Of a DNA stretch of 64,000 nt, positions 1-8,046 are shown piece after piece (the first letter of the stretch is position 1; every line of letters begins with the position of its first letter). A model generated the notes under the pieces. That model was given only the letters and a program-made list of their open reading frames with translations. It made no database searches and was not told the DNA's origin. The DNA is taken from positions 62,001-126,000 of the forward strand of contig NZ_MSZZ01000024.1 of assembly GCF_002093975.1 (NCBI RefSeq), given 5' to 3'. The stretch is from Thermoactinospora rubra (lineage in GTDB: Bacteria > Actinomycetota > Actinomycetes > Streptosporangiales > Streptosporangiaceae). Position numbers and translations under genes: made by a program.

Positions 1-2352
1 GGCGAGGGACTCGGCGGCGCCCGTCTTGCCGAGGTCGTGCTCGACCGTGCCCTGCTCGGTGTCGACGGCGATCCTGGTGACGGGCGGGCCCAGCATCTCG
101 TTGGCGACGAAGCTGATCTGAATCTGCGACAGCTCCAGAGGGCCGGAGAAGTCCATCCGCAGCCACTCGGTGTCAACCGGTTCCCAGCCGCTGCTCTCCC
201 ACGCCGTGGTGAGGTCGCCGTCCAGCGCCGCCCACGGGTTGGCGGCGGGCGAGCTCACCCCGGCCAGCACCTCGGCGTCGGCGGCCGAGGTGGAGGCGGT
301 GACGGCGGCGACGCCCTCGTAGCGGGCGGTGGCGGTGTTCTCCAGCCAGCCATCCTCCAGCAGGTCCAGCTCCCGCACGCCGGTGAAGTCGGCGCGCCGG
401 TCGGCCGGCAGCGTCTGCGTCCAGTTGGTCCTGATCTCCCCGAAGTGGCGCTCGCGCAGCCGCAGCGCGTCGCTGACCACGGTGGGCGCCTGGCGTTGCG
501 CGCCGTCGTCGTTGACGAGCACCGGCCGGTCGCCGAGCACGCCGAGGTCGCCCATGGACAGCAGCGAGTCGGGTCCGCCCCGCACGCGGAGGGCCGCGTC
601 GGCGGGCGCCACGCTCACCACGTCGGTGCTGTCCTGCACCTCATACAGCTCCAGGGCGGGGAAGGGCCAGTCGACCGAGTTGACCACGTCGTCGGTGAAG
701 CCGTCGCCCACCTCGCCGCCGAAGGACCGGACGCGCACGATGCCGGGCGACTCGCGCAGCGCCTCGTGGACACGCGCGGGCCAGGCGCCCTGCAGGGTGA
801 CGCGGAGCAGGTCGTTGCGCACCAGGAGGTAGTGGATGCCCATCCGGCGCAGCAGCCGGGTGAGCCCGGCCGAGCCGTGCCCGGCGGCCAGGCGCTGGTC
901 GACGACGTCGAGCAGCCGGCTCAGGCCGACCGATCCGGCGGCGGTCACCTGGCGGGCGGTCCAGCGGGCGGCGAAGAGAGACTGCATGGGGTCGTCGATC
1001 GGGCGGCCCCACACGTACTCGCCGAACTTGGCTCCCGGCACGACGAGCACGCCGTCGTCCCCGGCGTTGGCGTTGATCCAGGCGGCCGCCTCCCTCCAGT
1101 ACGGCGGGACGTCCTCGAAGTCGCCGGGCGCGGCCACGCCGCGGTCGAGGACGGGCAGCAGGAGCGCGGCGAAGGCCACCGCCGTCACGGCCTTGACCAG
1201 GGGCAGCCGCAGGCGCACCGAGCACAGCAGGTGGGCGAGCCCCATCGCGAGGGCGAGCCGGACGAGCGGGTCGAACTTGCGCAGGTTGCGCAGCGGCGCC
1301 AGCGGGCCGTCCAGCAGCCACCTGACCGGCTCGGCGACGATGGGCTCCAGCACGCTCATGTGGCCGGCGACCAGCGCGGCCAGGCCCACGAGGAACAGCA
1401 CGGTGAGGAAGCCGCGCGAGGGCAGGTCGCGGCGGGCCAGGCCGACCAGGCCGAGGGCGGCCAGCACGCCGGTCACCACGATCATCGTCCAGCCGGTGGC
1501 GATCGTGTAGCCGACGGGCTGGACCGGTACGCCGCCGACGGCCAGGTAGCGCACCCAGTCGGAGGCCCCGCGCAGCACGTTGGTCAGCGAGGTGACCTGC
1601 GTGGTGGCCGAGGCGGTCTCGGTGTAGGGCAGGAAGGAGAAGGCGTAGCGGCCCGCGAGCAGCAGCGGCAGCGACCAGAACAGCGTCGCCACCGCCACGG
1701 CGGCCGTCCACAGGCCGAGCATGCGCCAGCGCGGCACGGGCTTGGGCCGGGTGAGGATGTACAGCACCGGCGCGACGAGCACGGCGCCCACGGCGACCGC
1801 GTTGACTCCCCCGCACAGCGCCACGGCCACGCCCGAGCGGACCGCCGCCCGGCCGCGCTGCCCGGTCTCGGCCGCGGTCAGCAGCGGCAGCAGGATCCAG
1901 GGCAGCATCGCCGCCGGCAGGAACTCGATGGAGATCTCCCCGATGATCGACAGCGCCCGGGGGGCCAGCGCGTAGGCGAGCGCGCCGACGATCCGCGTGC
2001 CGGGGGTGCCGATCTCCAGCCGCCGGGCCAGGCGCTCCACGCCGAGGAAGGCGACGCACAGCACCAGCGTGATCCACAGCCGCTGGGTGATCCACGCGGG
2101 CAGTCCGGCCAGGTGCCCGGCGGCGAAGAACGGGCCCATCGGGAACAGGTAGCCGGACACCTGGTTCTGCAGCTGGCCGAAGTGCTGGACGTCCCACAGG
2201 TGGGCGGCCCGCTCCAGGAAGCGGATCGGGTCGAGCGCGAGATCGATCTTGGTGTCGGAGATGAGGTGGCCCGGCCGAGTGGTGAAGGACAGCACGCCGA
2301 AGGCGAAGCAGCAGATCGCCAGCCACAACCGGTGCCGGTGACGCTCAGTCAC
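1..2352 (-). CDS. aftD: AftD-like alpha-(1->3)-arabinofuranosyltransferase (DUF3367), partial
   Basis: Large membrane glycosyltransferase of the AftD family, which adds arabinofuranose to cell-envelope glycans from a lipid-linked donor. The open frame runs off the left edge, so only about 784 N-terminal residues are visible; mycobacterial AftD has about 1400. Seen: many hydrophobic helices, early motifs DTKIDLALDP and FGQLQNQVSGYLFPMGP, and near the window edge a beta-rich segment (PPVTRIAVDT) like the discoidin-type region of this family. The GTG start at 2352 overlaps the stop of the upstream glycosyltransferase by 8 bases, so translation is probably coupled. A long minus-strand reading at 641-2326 in another frame is Arg/Pro/Ala-rich and is a shadow. 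The arabinan substrate is inferred from the family. Confidence 0.85.
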   Translation of the reverse strand, partial: MTERHRHRLWLAICCFAFGVLSFTTRPGHLISDTKIDLALDPIRFLERAAHLWDVQHFGQLQNQVSGYLFPMGPFFAAGHLAGLPAWITQRLWITLVLCVAFLGVERLARRLEIGTPGTRIVGALAYALAPRALSIIGEISIEFLPAAMLPWILLPLLTAAETGQRGRAAVRSGVAVALCGGVNAVAVGAVLVAPVLYILTRPKPVPRWRMLGLWTAAVAVATLFWSLPLLLAGRYAFSFLPYTETASATTQVTSLTNVLRGASDWVRYLAVGGVPVQPVGYTIATGWTMIVVTGVLAALGLVGLARRDLPSRGFLTVLFLVGLAALVAGHMSVLEPIVAEPVRWLLDGPLAPLRNLRKFDPLVRLALAMGLAHLLCSVRLRLPLVKAVTAVAFAALLLPVLDRGVAAPGDFEDVPPYWREAAAWINANAGDDGVLVVPGAKFGEYVWGRPIDDPMQSLFAARWTARQVTAAGSVGLSRLLDVVDQRLAAGHGSAGLTRLLRRMGIHYLLVRNDLLRVTLQGAWPARVHEALRESPGIVRVRSFGGEVGDGFTDDVVNSVDWPFPALELYEVQDSTDVVSVAPADAALRVRGGPDSLLSMGDLGVLGDRPVLVNDDGAQRQAPTVVSDALRLRERHFGEIRTNWTQTLPADRRADFTGVRELDLLEDGWLENTATARYEGVAAVTASTSAADAEVLAGVSSPAANPWAALDGDLTTAWESSGWEPVDTEWLRMDFSGPLELSQIQISFVANEMLGPPVTRIAVDTEQGTVEHDLGKTGAAESLA

Positions 2353-3451
2353 GGATCAGCCTCACGAACAGTCGAGCACTGTGGTCCCAGGAGAATCGAG
2401 CCGCCCATTCCCGACATTTCATGGAATGGGAGTCATCAAGTTCGTCGAGCGCGACGTCGATCGCCTTGGCCAGGTCCCCGCCCTCCGGCACCAGCCAGCC
2501 CGTCTCGCCGTGCCGTACGGCGTCGCGCAGCCCGTCCACGTCGAAGGCCACGGTCGGCACGCCGAGCGCGGCGGCCTCCAGGACGACCAGGCCCCAGCCC
2601 TCGCCCTGGGAGGCGTTCACGTGCAGCCACGAGCGGGCGACCAGCCGTTCCTTGTCCTCGTCTGGCAGGTAGCCGTGCAGCGTGACGCCCTCCGGCAGCC
2701 GGGCGCGCAGCCGGGCCTCCTCCGGCCCGCGGCCGACGATGTCCAGCCGTACCTCCGGCCGGCGTGCCCGCAGCTCCTCGAAGGCGTCCAGCAGCAGGTC
2801 CAGCCGCTTGTGGGCGACGAGCCTGCCGACGCACACCAGCCGCGGCTCGGGGCTGCGCGGCTCCTGGACCCGGCCGGTGACCGACAGCCCGTTGGGCACC
2901 ACGTGGACGGGACCGGTCCAGCGCAGCCGCTCGCGCATGGCCCGCACGGTGGACTCGGAGACCGCCACACAGGCGTGCCGCCGGTAGCTCCAGCGCGAGA
3001 CGGGCCCTTCGAGGAAGCGCCCGACCGCCGCCAGCCACGGCGGCATGTGCACGCCGAACTGCCGGTCGTGCACGTGGTGCACGACCATGAGGACTTTGGT
3101 ACGGCGGGGCAGCACCCACGGCGAGAAGTGGGGGATGCCGTTCTGGCAGTCGATCACCACGTCGAAGCGCCGCCCGCGCCGGGCCAGCCAGCCCAGCACG
3201 AGCGGGTAGACGGTGTAGGTGCCGCCCATGCGGGAGACGCGCACGCCGTCGACGGTCTGCGTCCTGCTCTGCCCGGGCGCCCGCGCGGTCACGTAGTCCA
3301 CGCGGGCGCCCCAGGCGGCCAGCCGCGTGGCCAGCTCCCAGGCATAGGCCTCCGCACCGCCGGCGGCGGGATGCCACGGATCCCGCCAGTTCACCACGGC
3401 GATGCGCAGGTCATGCAGATCGTACAGATCGTGCGGGTCAGCGGAGGTCAC
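2345..3451 (-). CDS. GT4-type glycosyltransferase
   Basis: Retaining GT-B glycosyltransferase of about 368 residues. The N-terminal half begins near IAVVNWRDPWHPAAGGAEAY, typical of the acceptor domain of GT4 enzymes. The C-terminal half has VCVGRLVAHKRLDLLLDAF and the nucleotide-sugar-binding stretch NASQGEGWGLVVLEAAALGVPTVAFDVDG. The GTG start at 3451 is chosen because it overlaps the upstream GT2 stop as GTGA and begins where family similarity begins; the frame extends further upstream only as Arg/Gly-rich shadow. It overlaps the aftD-like start by 8 bases. Donor and acceptor are unknown; the context suggests envelope polysaccharide or lipoglycan assembly. Confidence 0.9.
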   Translation of the reverse strand: MTSADPHDLYDLHDLRIAVVNWRDPWHPAAGGAEAYAWELATRLAAWGARVDYVTARAPGQSRTQTVDGVRVSRMGGTYTVYPLVLGWLARRGRRFDVVIDCQNGIPHFSPWVLPRRTKVLMVVHHVHDRQFGVHMPPWLAAVGRFLEGPVSRWSYRRHACVAVSESTVRAMRERLRWTGPVHVVPNGLSVTGRVQEPRSPEPRLVCVGRLVAHKRLDLLLDAFEELRARRPEVRLDIVGRGPEEARLRARLPEGVTLHGYLPDEDKERLVARSWLHVNASQGEGWGLVVLEAAALGVPTVAFDVDGLRDAVRHGETGWLVPEGGDLAKAIDVALDELDDSHSMKCREWAARFSWDHSARLFVRLIRD

Positions 3452-4263
3452 AGGTATCCGACGGTCTTGAGGGGCGAGGTCTGGGCGACGGGGGACACGG
3501 CGAGCGCCTCGTGCCAGGAGCGGTCGGCGCGCAGGCGCAGCCAGATCCGGCCGAGCTCCAGGAGGATCCCGGCGCCGTGCCGGGCCACCGAGAAGCGCGA
3601 GCCGGGCATGTCGCGCCAGCGGACCGGGATCTCCAGCACCCGCGCGCCCAGGGCGGTGCACCGCGCCAGCAGCTCGACGTCGAAGGCGAACCCGGTGGTG
3701 CCCAGCCGCCTCGCGGCCGCCCTGGCCAGGGAGCCGTCGAAGAACTTGAACCCGCACTGGGTGTCGCTGACGTCGCGCACGATGGCCCTGGCCAGGGCGC
3801 GGAAGCCGACGGCCCCCAGCTCCCTGACGGCGCTGTGCCGGTTGGCCACGTCCGAGAAGACGTGGGCACGCGAGCCGACGACGACGCGCTCACCGGACAG
3901 CAGCAGGCCGACCACCACGTCCAGCGCGGCCAGGTCGGTCGCCATGTCGGCGTCGCAGAACCCGACCAGCGGAGCGGTTGTCTCCAGCAGCCCGGCGCGG
4001 ACGGCGGCGCCCTTGCCGCGGATGCGGCACTCCAGCAGCCGGACCGGGACCGGACCCCGCCACTGCCGCACGATGGCGGCGGTGTTGTCGGTGCTGGCGT
4101 TGTCGACGACGATGACTGAGGTCGGGAACGGCATTCGGGCAAGCTTCGCGCACAGCTGCATCAAGCCCCCGGGGAGACGCCCTTCCTCGTTGTAGGCAGG
4201 AACGACGATCTCTAGCAGTGGTGGTCGGCTCGTCCTCTCGTCCCCTTGGCGAGAGACCGGCAT
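3448..4263 (-). CDS. GT2 glycosyltransferase, dolichol-phosphate-sugar synthase type
   Basis: Inverting GT-A glycosyltransferase of 271 residues, similar to polyprenyl-phosphate mannose/glucose synthases. Seen: IVVPAYNEEGRLP near the N-terminus, VIVVDNASTDNT, the DxD-like FCDADMATDL, and SDTQCGFKFFDGSLA, a hallmark of this subfamily. There are no C-terminal membrane helices, so it is probably peripheral and acts on a polyprenyl phosphate at the inner membrane face. It follows the DUF2613 gene by 10 bases and is coupled to the GT4 gene through a GTGA overlap. It may supply the lipid-linked sugar used by the AftD-like enzyme. That link is inferred; the sugar is not readable from sequence. Confidence 0.9.
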   Translation of the reverse strand: MPVSRQGDERTSRPPLLEIVVPAYNEEGRLPGGLMQLCAKLARMPFPTSVIVVDNASTDNTAAIVRQWRGPVPVRLLECRIRGKGAAVRAGLLETTAPLVGFCDADMATDLAALDVVVGLLLSGERVVVGSRAHVFSDVANRHSAVRELGAVGFRALARAIVRDVSDTQCGFKFFDGSLARAAARRLGTTGFAFDVELLARCTALGARVLEIPVRWRDMPGSRFSVARHGAGILLELGRIWLRLRADRSWHEALAVSPVAQTSPLKTVGYL

Positions 4264-4273
4264 GACTACCCGG

Positions 4274-4408
4274 CTACCGGTCGCCGTAGTTGTACAGCGG
4301 CTGGTTGACCGGAGTGCTCGTGGCTCCCGTGAGGGATACCGTGGCGACCGTCGTCACGAGGGCGGCCACGGCGACACCGATGATCGCTGCTAAGAGGATC
4401 TTGATCAC
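4274..4408 (-). CDS. DUF2613-like small membrane protein
   Basis: A 44-residue ORF with one N-terminal transmembrane or signal segment (LLAAIIGVAVAALVTTVATV) and a polar tail ending LYNYGDR. It starts with GTG preceded by a strong AGGAGGA (4416-4422). Size, single helix and Tyr-Gly-x-Arg tail match my memory of the DUF2613 family. In Mycobacterium a protein of that family (Rv0236A) is encoded next to aftD, so the linkage appears conserved. Its function is unknown; an accessory role for the membrane glycosyltransferases is a guess. It heads the GT2-GT4-aftD run with its own upstream AT-rich gap (4409-4549). Confidence 0.75.
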   Translation of the reverse strand: MIKILLAAIIGVAVAALVTTVATVSLTGATSTPVNQPLYNYGDR

Positions 4409-4549
4409 GGGGGGTTCCTCCTCGAGCGGCGGCTAGGTCGGGACCGTCCCGAGACTAGAACCAATTCTCGCTACTCGGAAGTAGCTCTACAAAATCTTAA
4501 TAAATCCGCTGTTCACGATGTTGGTCACGAAACTTACCCATATCACGTT

Positions 4550-6076
4550 CTAGGTACGGCCGAGCCGATACAACCGGATCTCCGGGGTGTCGACCAGCAG
4601 CTTTGCTCCGGTCAGCCACGCCTGCAAGGACGGTGAGCCGATCTCCGCGTCCACCACGACGTACCGGATGCCCTCGGCCGCCAGCCCCGTCCACGGTCCC
4701 CGCAGCAGCCCGCCCACGCGCCGCGCCCGGGGATCCTCGCTCGCGACGACGATCCCGCCCACCCGCACCGCGTCGTTGACCACCACCTCCCGTCCCGGCA
4801 CGGCGAAGAACCGCTGCGCCGGGTCCAGCACCGCCCGCATGCCGTTCCACGGGAAGCGCCGGTAGGACTCGAACGGCAGCACCAGCACGTCGCCCGGCTC
4901 CCGGTCGGCCGCCAGCACCGCCCGCGCCGCATGCCAGCCGTCCGGGTACGGCACCGCCGCCAGCGCCCCGAAGGCCCCCCACGCGAGCGTCGGCAGGACC
5001 GCCGGCGGCACGCCCACCAGCACGGGCGCCGCCGCCCGCACCCGAGAGGCCGCCAGCCCCGCGCCCACGGCGGCCAGCAGCGCCAGCGGCGCCACGAACT
5101 GCTGGGCGTCCCGCAGGACCGCGAACCCGGCCCACAGGCCCACCAGCCACTTCAGCGCCTCCGGCGCCACGGCCCCGAGGCAGGCGATCGCGAAGCCCGC
5201 CGCCGCCGCGACCGTCAGGCCCACGCGGAAGGGCAGCTCGGCCCGCACCAGCCAGAAGGCCGCCACGCCGGTCACGACGACCGCCAGCCTGGCCACGGCC
5301 GCGACCGGCACGTCGTAGCCGACGGGGACCGCGTGGGCGTTCCAGATCCCGCCGAGCGCCAGCAGGCTCCCCACCGCGCCGAACGGGCTGTCGGCGCGCG
5401 CCGCGAACGCCTCCACGCCCGCCGGGTCGCCCACCAGCCCCTCGGGCCGCAGCATCGTGGGCACCAGCCAGGGGAGGCTGAAGGCCAGCAGCAACAGCCC
5501 GGTCCGCCACGCCCGGCGCGTGAGGAGCGCGATCGGCAGGACCGTGAGCGCCGAGATCGCCATCGCCGCGAAGCCCCCGGCCGCCGCCGGGAGGAGCGCC
5601 ACGGCCGTCCGCCGGCCCGCGCAGACCGCCCTGACCGCCCACGGCAGCCCCGCGTAGCCCAGCAGCAGCGCCCACTGCCCCATGAGCAGCCGCTCGGCCA
5701 CGTAGGGGTTCCAGACGTAGCAGGCCCCGGCCACCAGGCGAGGCGCGAGCCCCGCCGGCACCAGCCCCGCCGTACCGGAACAGCCCAGGACGAACACGGC
5801 CAGCAGCACGAGCTTCTGCACCAGCCAGGCCGGCAGCGCCATGGACAGCAGCGTCACGACCGCATCGCTGGGCACCGCCCGCGCCGCGCCGCCCGAAAGC
5901 CCGAAGGTGAAGCGTGTGAACGCCGGGTCCGGGACGAACACCATGTCCTGCACGAGCACGTACCCCGGGCGCAGGGCCGGGCCGAGCGCCAGCAGGCCCA
6001 GCGCGAGCCCCAGCAGCGCCGGCGCGACGTGCCGGCCGCGCAGCCGTCGCCCCAGGTCGGTGAGCACGTGACGCAT
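4550..6076 (-). CDS. Polytopic membrane protein, GT-C-like, function unknown
   Basis: A 508-residue protein with about ten hydrophobic segments over the first 370 residues and a soluble C-terminal portion (GDVLVLPFESYRRFPWNGMRAV onward). An early loop holds acidic and aromatic residues (VQDMVFVPDPAFTRFTFGLSGG), and CYVWNPYVAERLLMGQWALL recalls actinobacterial membrane proteins of GT-C or YfhO-like type. It lies upstream of the DUF2613-GT2-GT4-aftD run on the same strand, separated by 141 bases, so it may join the same envelope-glycan pathway. No catalytic residue can be assigned. The ATG at 6076 fits the hydrophobic N-terminus. Confidence 0.8.
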   Translation of the reverse strand: MRHVLTDLGRRLRGRHVAPALLGLALGLLALGPALRPGYVLVQDMVFVPDPAFTRFTFGLSGGAARAVPSDAVVTLLSMALPAWLVQKLVLLAVFVLGCSGTAGLVPAGLAPRLVAGACYVWNPYVAERLLMGQWALLLGYAGLPWAVRAVCAGRRTAVALLPAAAGGFAAMAISALTVLPIALLTRRAWRTGLLLLAFSLPWLVPTMLRPEGLVGDPAGVEAFAARADSPFGAVGSLLALGGIWNAHAVPVGYDVPVAAVARLAVVVTGVAAFWLVRAELPFRVGLTVAAAAGFAIACLGAVAPEALKWLVGLWAGFAVLRDAQQFVAPLALLAAVGAGLAASRVRAAAPVLVGVPPAVLPTLAWGAFGALAAVPYPDGWHAARAVLAADREPGDVLVLPFESYRRFPWNGMRAVLDPAQRFFAVPGREVVVNDAVRVGGIVVASEDPRARRVGGLLRGPWTGLAAEGIRYVVVDAEIGSPSLQAWLTGAKLLVDTPEIRLYRLGRT

Positions 6077-6168
6077 TCGGATATGACATCACAACGGCAC
6101 AACGCCCGTTTCACCCCGATCGTCCCGGCCACTACGCTCGGTCCAGCGACGAGGAGGGATGAGACAGC

Positions 6169-8046
6169 GTGGCCATCAGCACGGCGCCGAGGCAGTCGCC
6201 GCCGCGGACCTGGCGGCGCGAGGAGTCGGTGCTGGCGATCGGGCTCGTCATGATCGCCGTTCAGCTGGTGTGGCGGTACGACCTCATCCGGCGCACCTAC
6301 TTCCGCCAGGACGACTTCCACTACATCGTGCGGGGCCTGGAGAACAGCCTGTCCTGGGACTTCCTCATGTGGGTCGACACCGGGCACCTGTCCCCCGGCC
6401 GGCTGGCCCTGTCCTGGGCGGCGGCCCGGGCCGGCGGGTACAACGAGGCGTTCGTCCACGCCGTGACCATCGGCCTGCAGGCCGCCGCCGGGCTGGCGCT
6501 GCTGCGGCTGCTGCGCACGATGTTCGGCGCCCGCCCGGCCATCCTCGTGCCGCTGGCCTTCTTCCTGCTCACGCCGATGATCGTCCCGGCGCTGGGGTGG
6601 TGGGTGGCGATGCTGCTGGTGCTGCCCCTGCAGGTGGCCGTGCCGATGGCGCTCCACGCCCACGTGCTGTACCTGCGCGACGGCCGCTTCCGCCACGTGC
6701 TGGCCGCGAGCGCCTGGACGCTGTTCGGGCTGGCCTTCTACGTCAAGGCGGCGCTGATCCCCTTCCTGCTGCTGGCGGTCACCGCCTTCTGGTTCACCCG
6801 CGGGCCGTGGTGGAGCGCGCTGGGCCGCCACTGGCGCGCCTGGCTGACATACGGGGCGATGCTGGCGGCCTACCTCGTGGTGTACTTCGTCCAGCTCTAC
6901 GGCTCGGTGCAGCTCAACGACGGCAAGCAGACGCCGCAGCTGCCCGACCCGGGGCTCGCCGCCGAGTTCGCCTGGCTGCTGACCTCCCGGTCGCTGATCC
7001 CCTCGGCGCTGGGCGGCCCGTGGAAGTGGATGCCGGTCGGCGAGGACTACGCCATGGCGGCGCCCCCGACGGGCCTGCTGTACGCCTCCCTCGCGGTCGC
7101 GGCGGTGGTGGTGGCTGCCGGCCTCTTCTACCGGCGCCGCGCCTGGGCGGCCTGGCTGGTGGCGGCGCTCTACTTCGTCGCCGCCGACATCGTGCCCATC
7201 CTGCTCGGCAGGGTCTCGATGTCGGGCTCCCTCGCCGGGCACGAGCTGCGCTACGTCGCCGACGCCGCCGTGATCCTGGCCATCGCCCTGGCCCTGGTGC
7301 TCATCCCCCTCCCCGAGGAGGAAAGGCCCTGGCTGCGCCCGCTGCCCGACCGGGGCGTCACGGGGTTCCTGGCGGGGTCGCTGGCGGGCGCGTTCGCGCT
7401 CGGCTCGCTGTGGTCCGCCGAGGGCTACGGCGACCGCTCGCTGGGCGCCACCGCCAAGAGCTACGTGGAGACCGCCAGGGTCGCGCTGCGCAGCGTGCCC
7501 AAGGGCGCGGTGATCGTCGACCAGGACGTGCCGCCCCACATCATGCAGCCGGCGTTCTTCTACCGCTACGCCAAGGCCTCGGTCATGCTGCGGCCGGTCA
7601 CGCCGCCCGGCATCAGGTGGGTCCAGCGGCTCGACGGGACGCTGCCGGGCGCGCTCATCTTCGACAAGGAAGGCCGGCTGCGGCCGGTGGACGTCGGCGG
7701 CACCGAGTCCACCACGCCCGCGCCGAACACCTGCCGGAAGCTGCCCCCGGGCCGCGAGGTGGCCTTCCCCCTGCCCGCCTCGCTCCCGCAGGGCGGCTGG
7801 ACCATCCGGATCGCCTACCTCAACGGCACGCCAGGCCGGGTGTCGGTCGCCTTCGGCCAGGCCGTCAAGGAGGTCGCGGCCGACGCGGGGCTGACCGCCA
7901 CCTTCACCTCCCTCGACGGCCGGGGCGACCAGGTACGGCTGCGCGCGGTCGAGGGCTCCGGCCTGTGCGTCGGCAAGGTCGTCGTCGGCCTCCCGCAACC
8001 CGCCCGGGCCGGAACCCCCATCCCGCTCCAGCCGGTCAAGCCCTAG
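6169..8046 (+). CDS. Large polytopic membrane protein, GT-C-like, function unknown
   Basis: A 625-residue protein with a short cytosolic N-terminus, about eleven transmembrane segments, and an extracytoplasmic C-terminal domain of roughly 200 residues. The first loop after TM1 holds YFRQDDFHYIVRGLENS, an acidic pair where GT-C glycosyltransferases have their catalytic loop. The GTG start at 6169 has AGGAGGG (6153-6159) nine bases upstream. It is divergent from the membrane protein at 4550-6076 (about 92 bp between) and its end overlaps the convergent acyl-CoA dehydrogenase by 4 bases. A role in envelope sugar or lipid transfer is inferred only from topology and neighbours. Confidence 0.8.
   Translation: MAISTAPRQSPPRTWRREESVLAIGLVMIAVQLVWRYDLIRRTYFRQDDFHYIVRGLENSLSWDFLMWVDTGHLSPGRLALSWAAARAGGYNEAFVHAVTIGLQAAAGLALLRLLRTMFGARPAILVPLAFFLLTPMIVPALGWWVAMLLVLPLQVAVPMALHAHVLYLRDGRFRHVLAASAWTLFGLAFYVKAALIPFLLLAVTAFWFTRGPWWSALGRHWRAWLTYGAMLAAYLVVYFVQLYGSVQLNDGKQTPQLPDPGLAAEFAWLLTSRSLIPSALGGPWKWMPVGEDYAMAAPPTGLLYASLAVAAVVVAAGLFYRRRAWAAWLVAALYFVAADIVPILLGRVSMSGSLAGHELRYVADAAVILAIALALVLIPLPEEERPWLRPLPDRGVTGFLAGSLAGAFALGSLWSAEGYGDRSLGATAKSYVETARVALRSVPKGAVIVDQDVPPHIMQPAFFYRYAKASVMLRPVTPPGIRWVQRLDGTLPGALIFDKEGRLRPVDVGGTESTTPAPNTCRKLPPGREVAFPLPASLPQGGWTIRIAYLNGTPGRVSVAFGQAVKEVAADAGLTATFTSLDGRGDQVRLRAVEGSGLCVGKVVVGLPQPARAGTPIPLQPVKP

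Noticed and set aside
641-2326. Minus-strand ORF of 561 residues inside the aftD region
   Set aside because: It is in a different frame from the transmembrane protein that reads open from 2352 to the window edge, and its Arg/Pro/Ala-rich text has no membrane helices.
37-2685. Long plus-strand ORF of 882 residues
   Set aside because: Antisense to the aftD-like and GT4 genes; His/Gln/Arg/Gly-rich composition with no domain. The same holds for the plus-strand readings at 6159-10154 and 34207-38895, which are shadows of high-GC genes.
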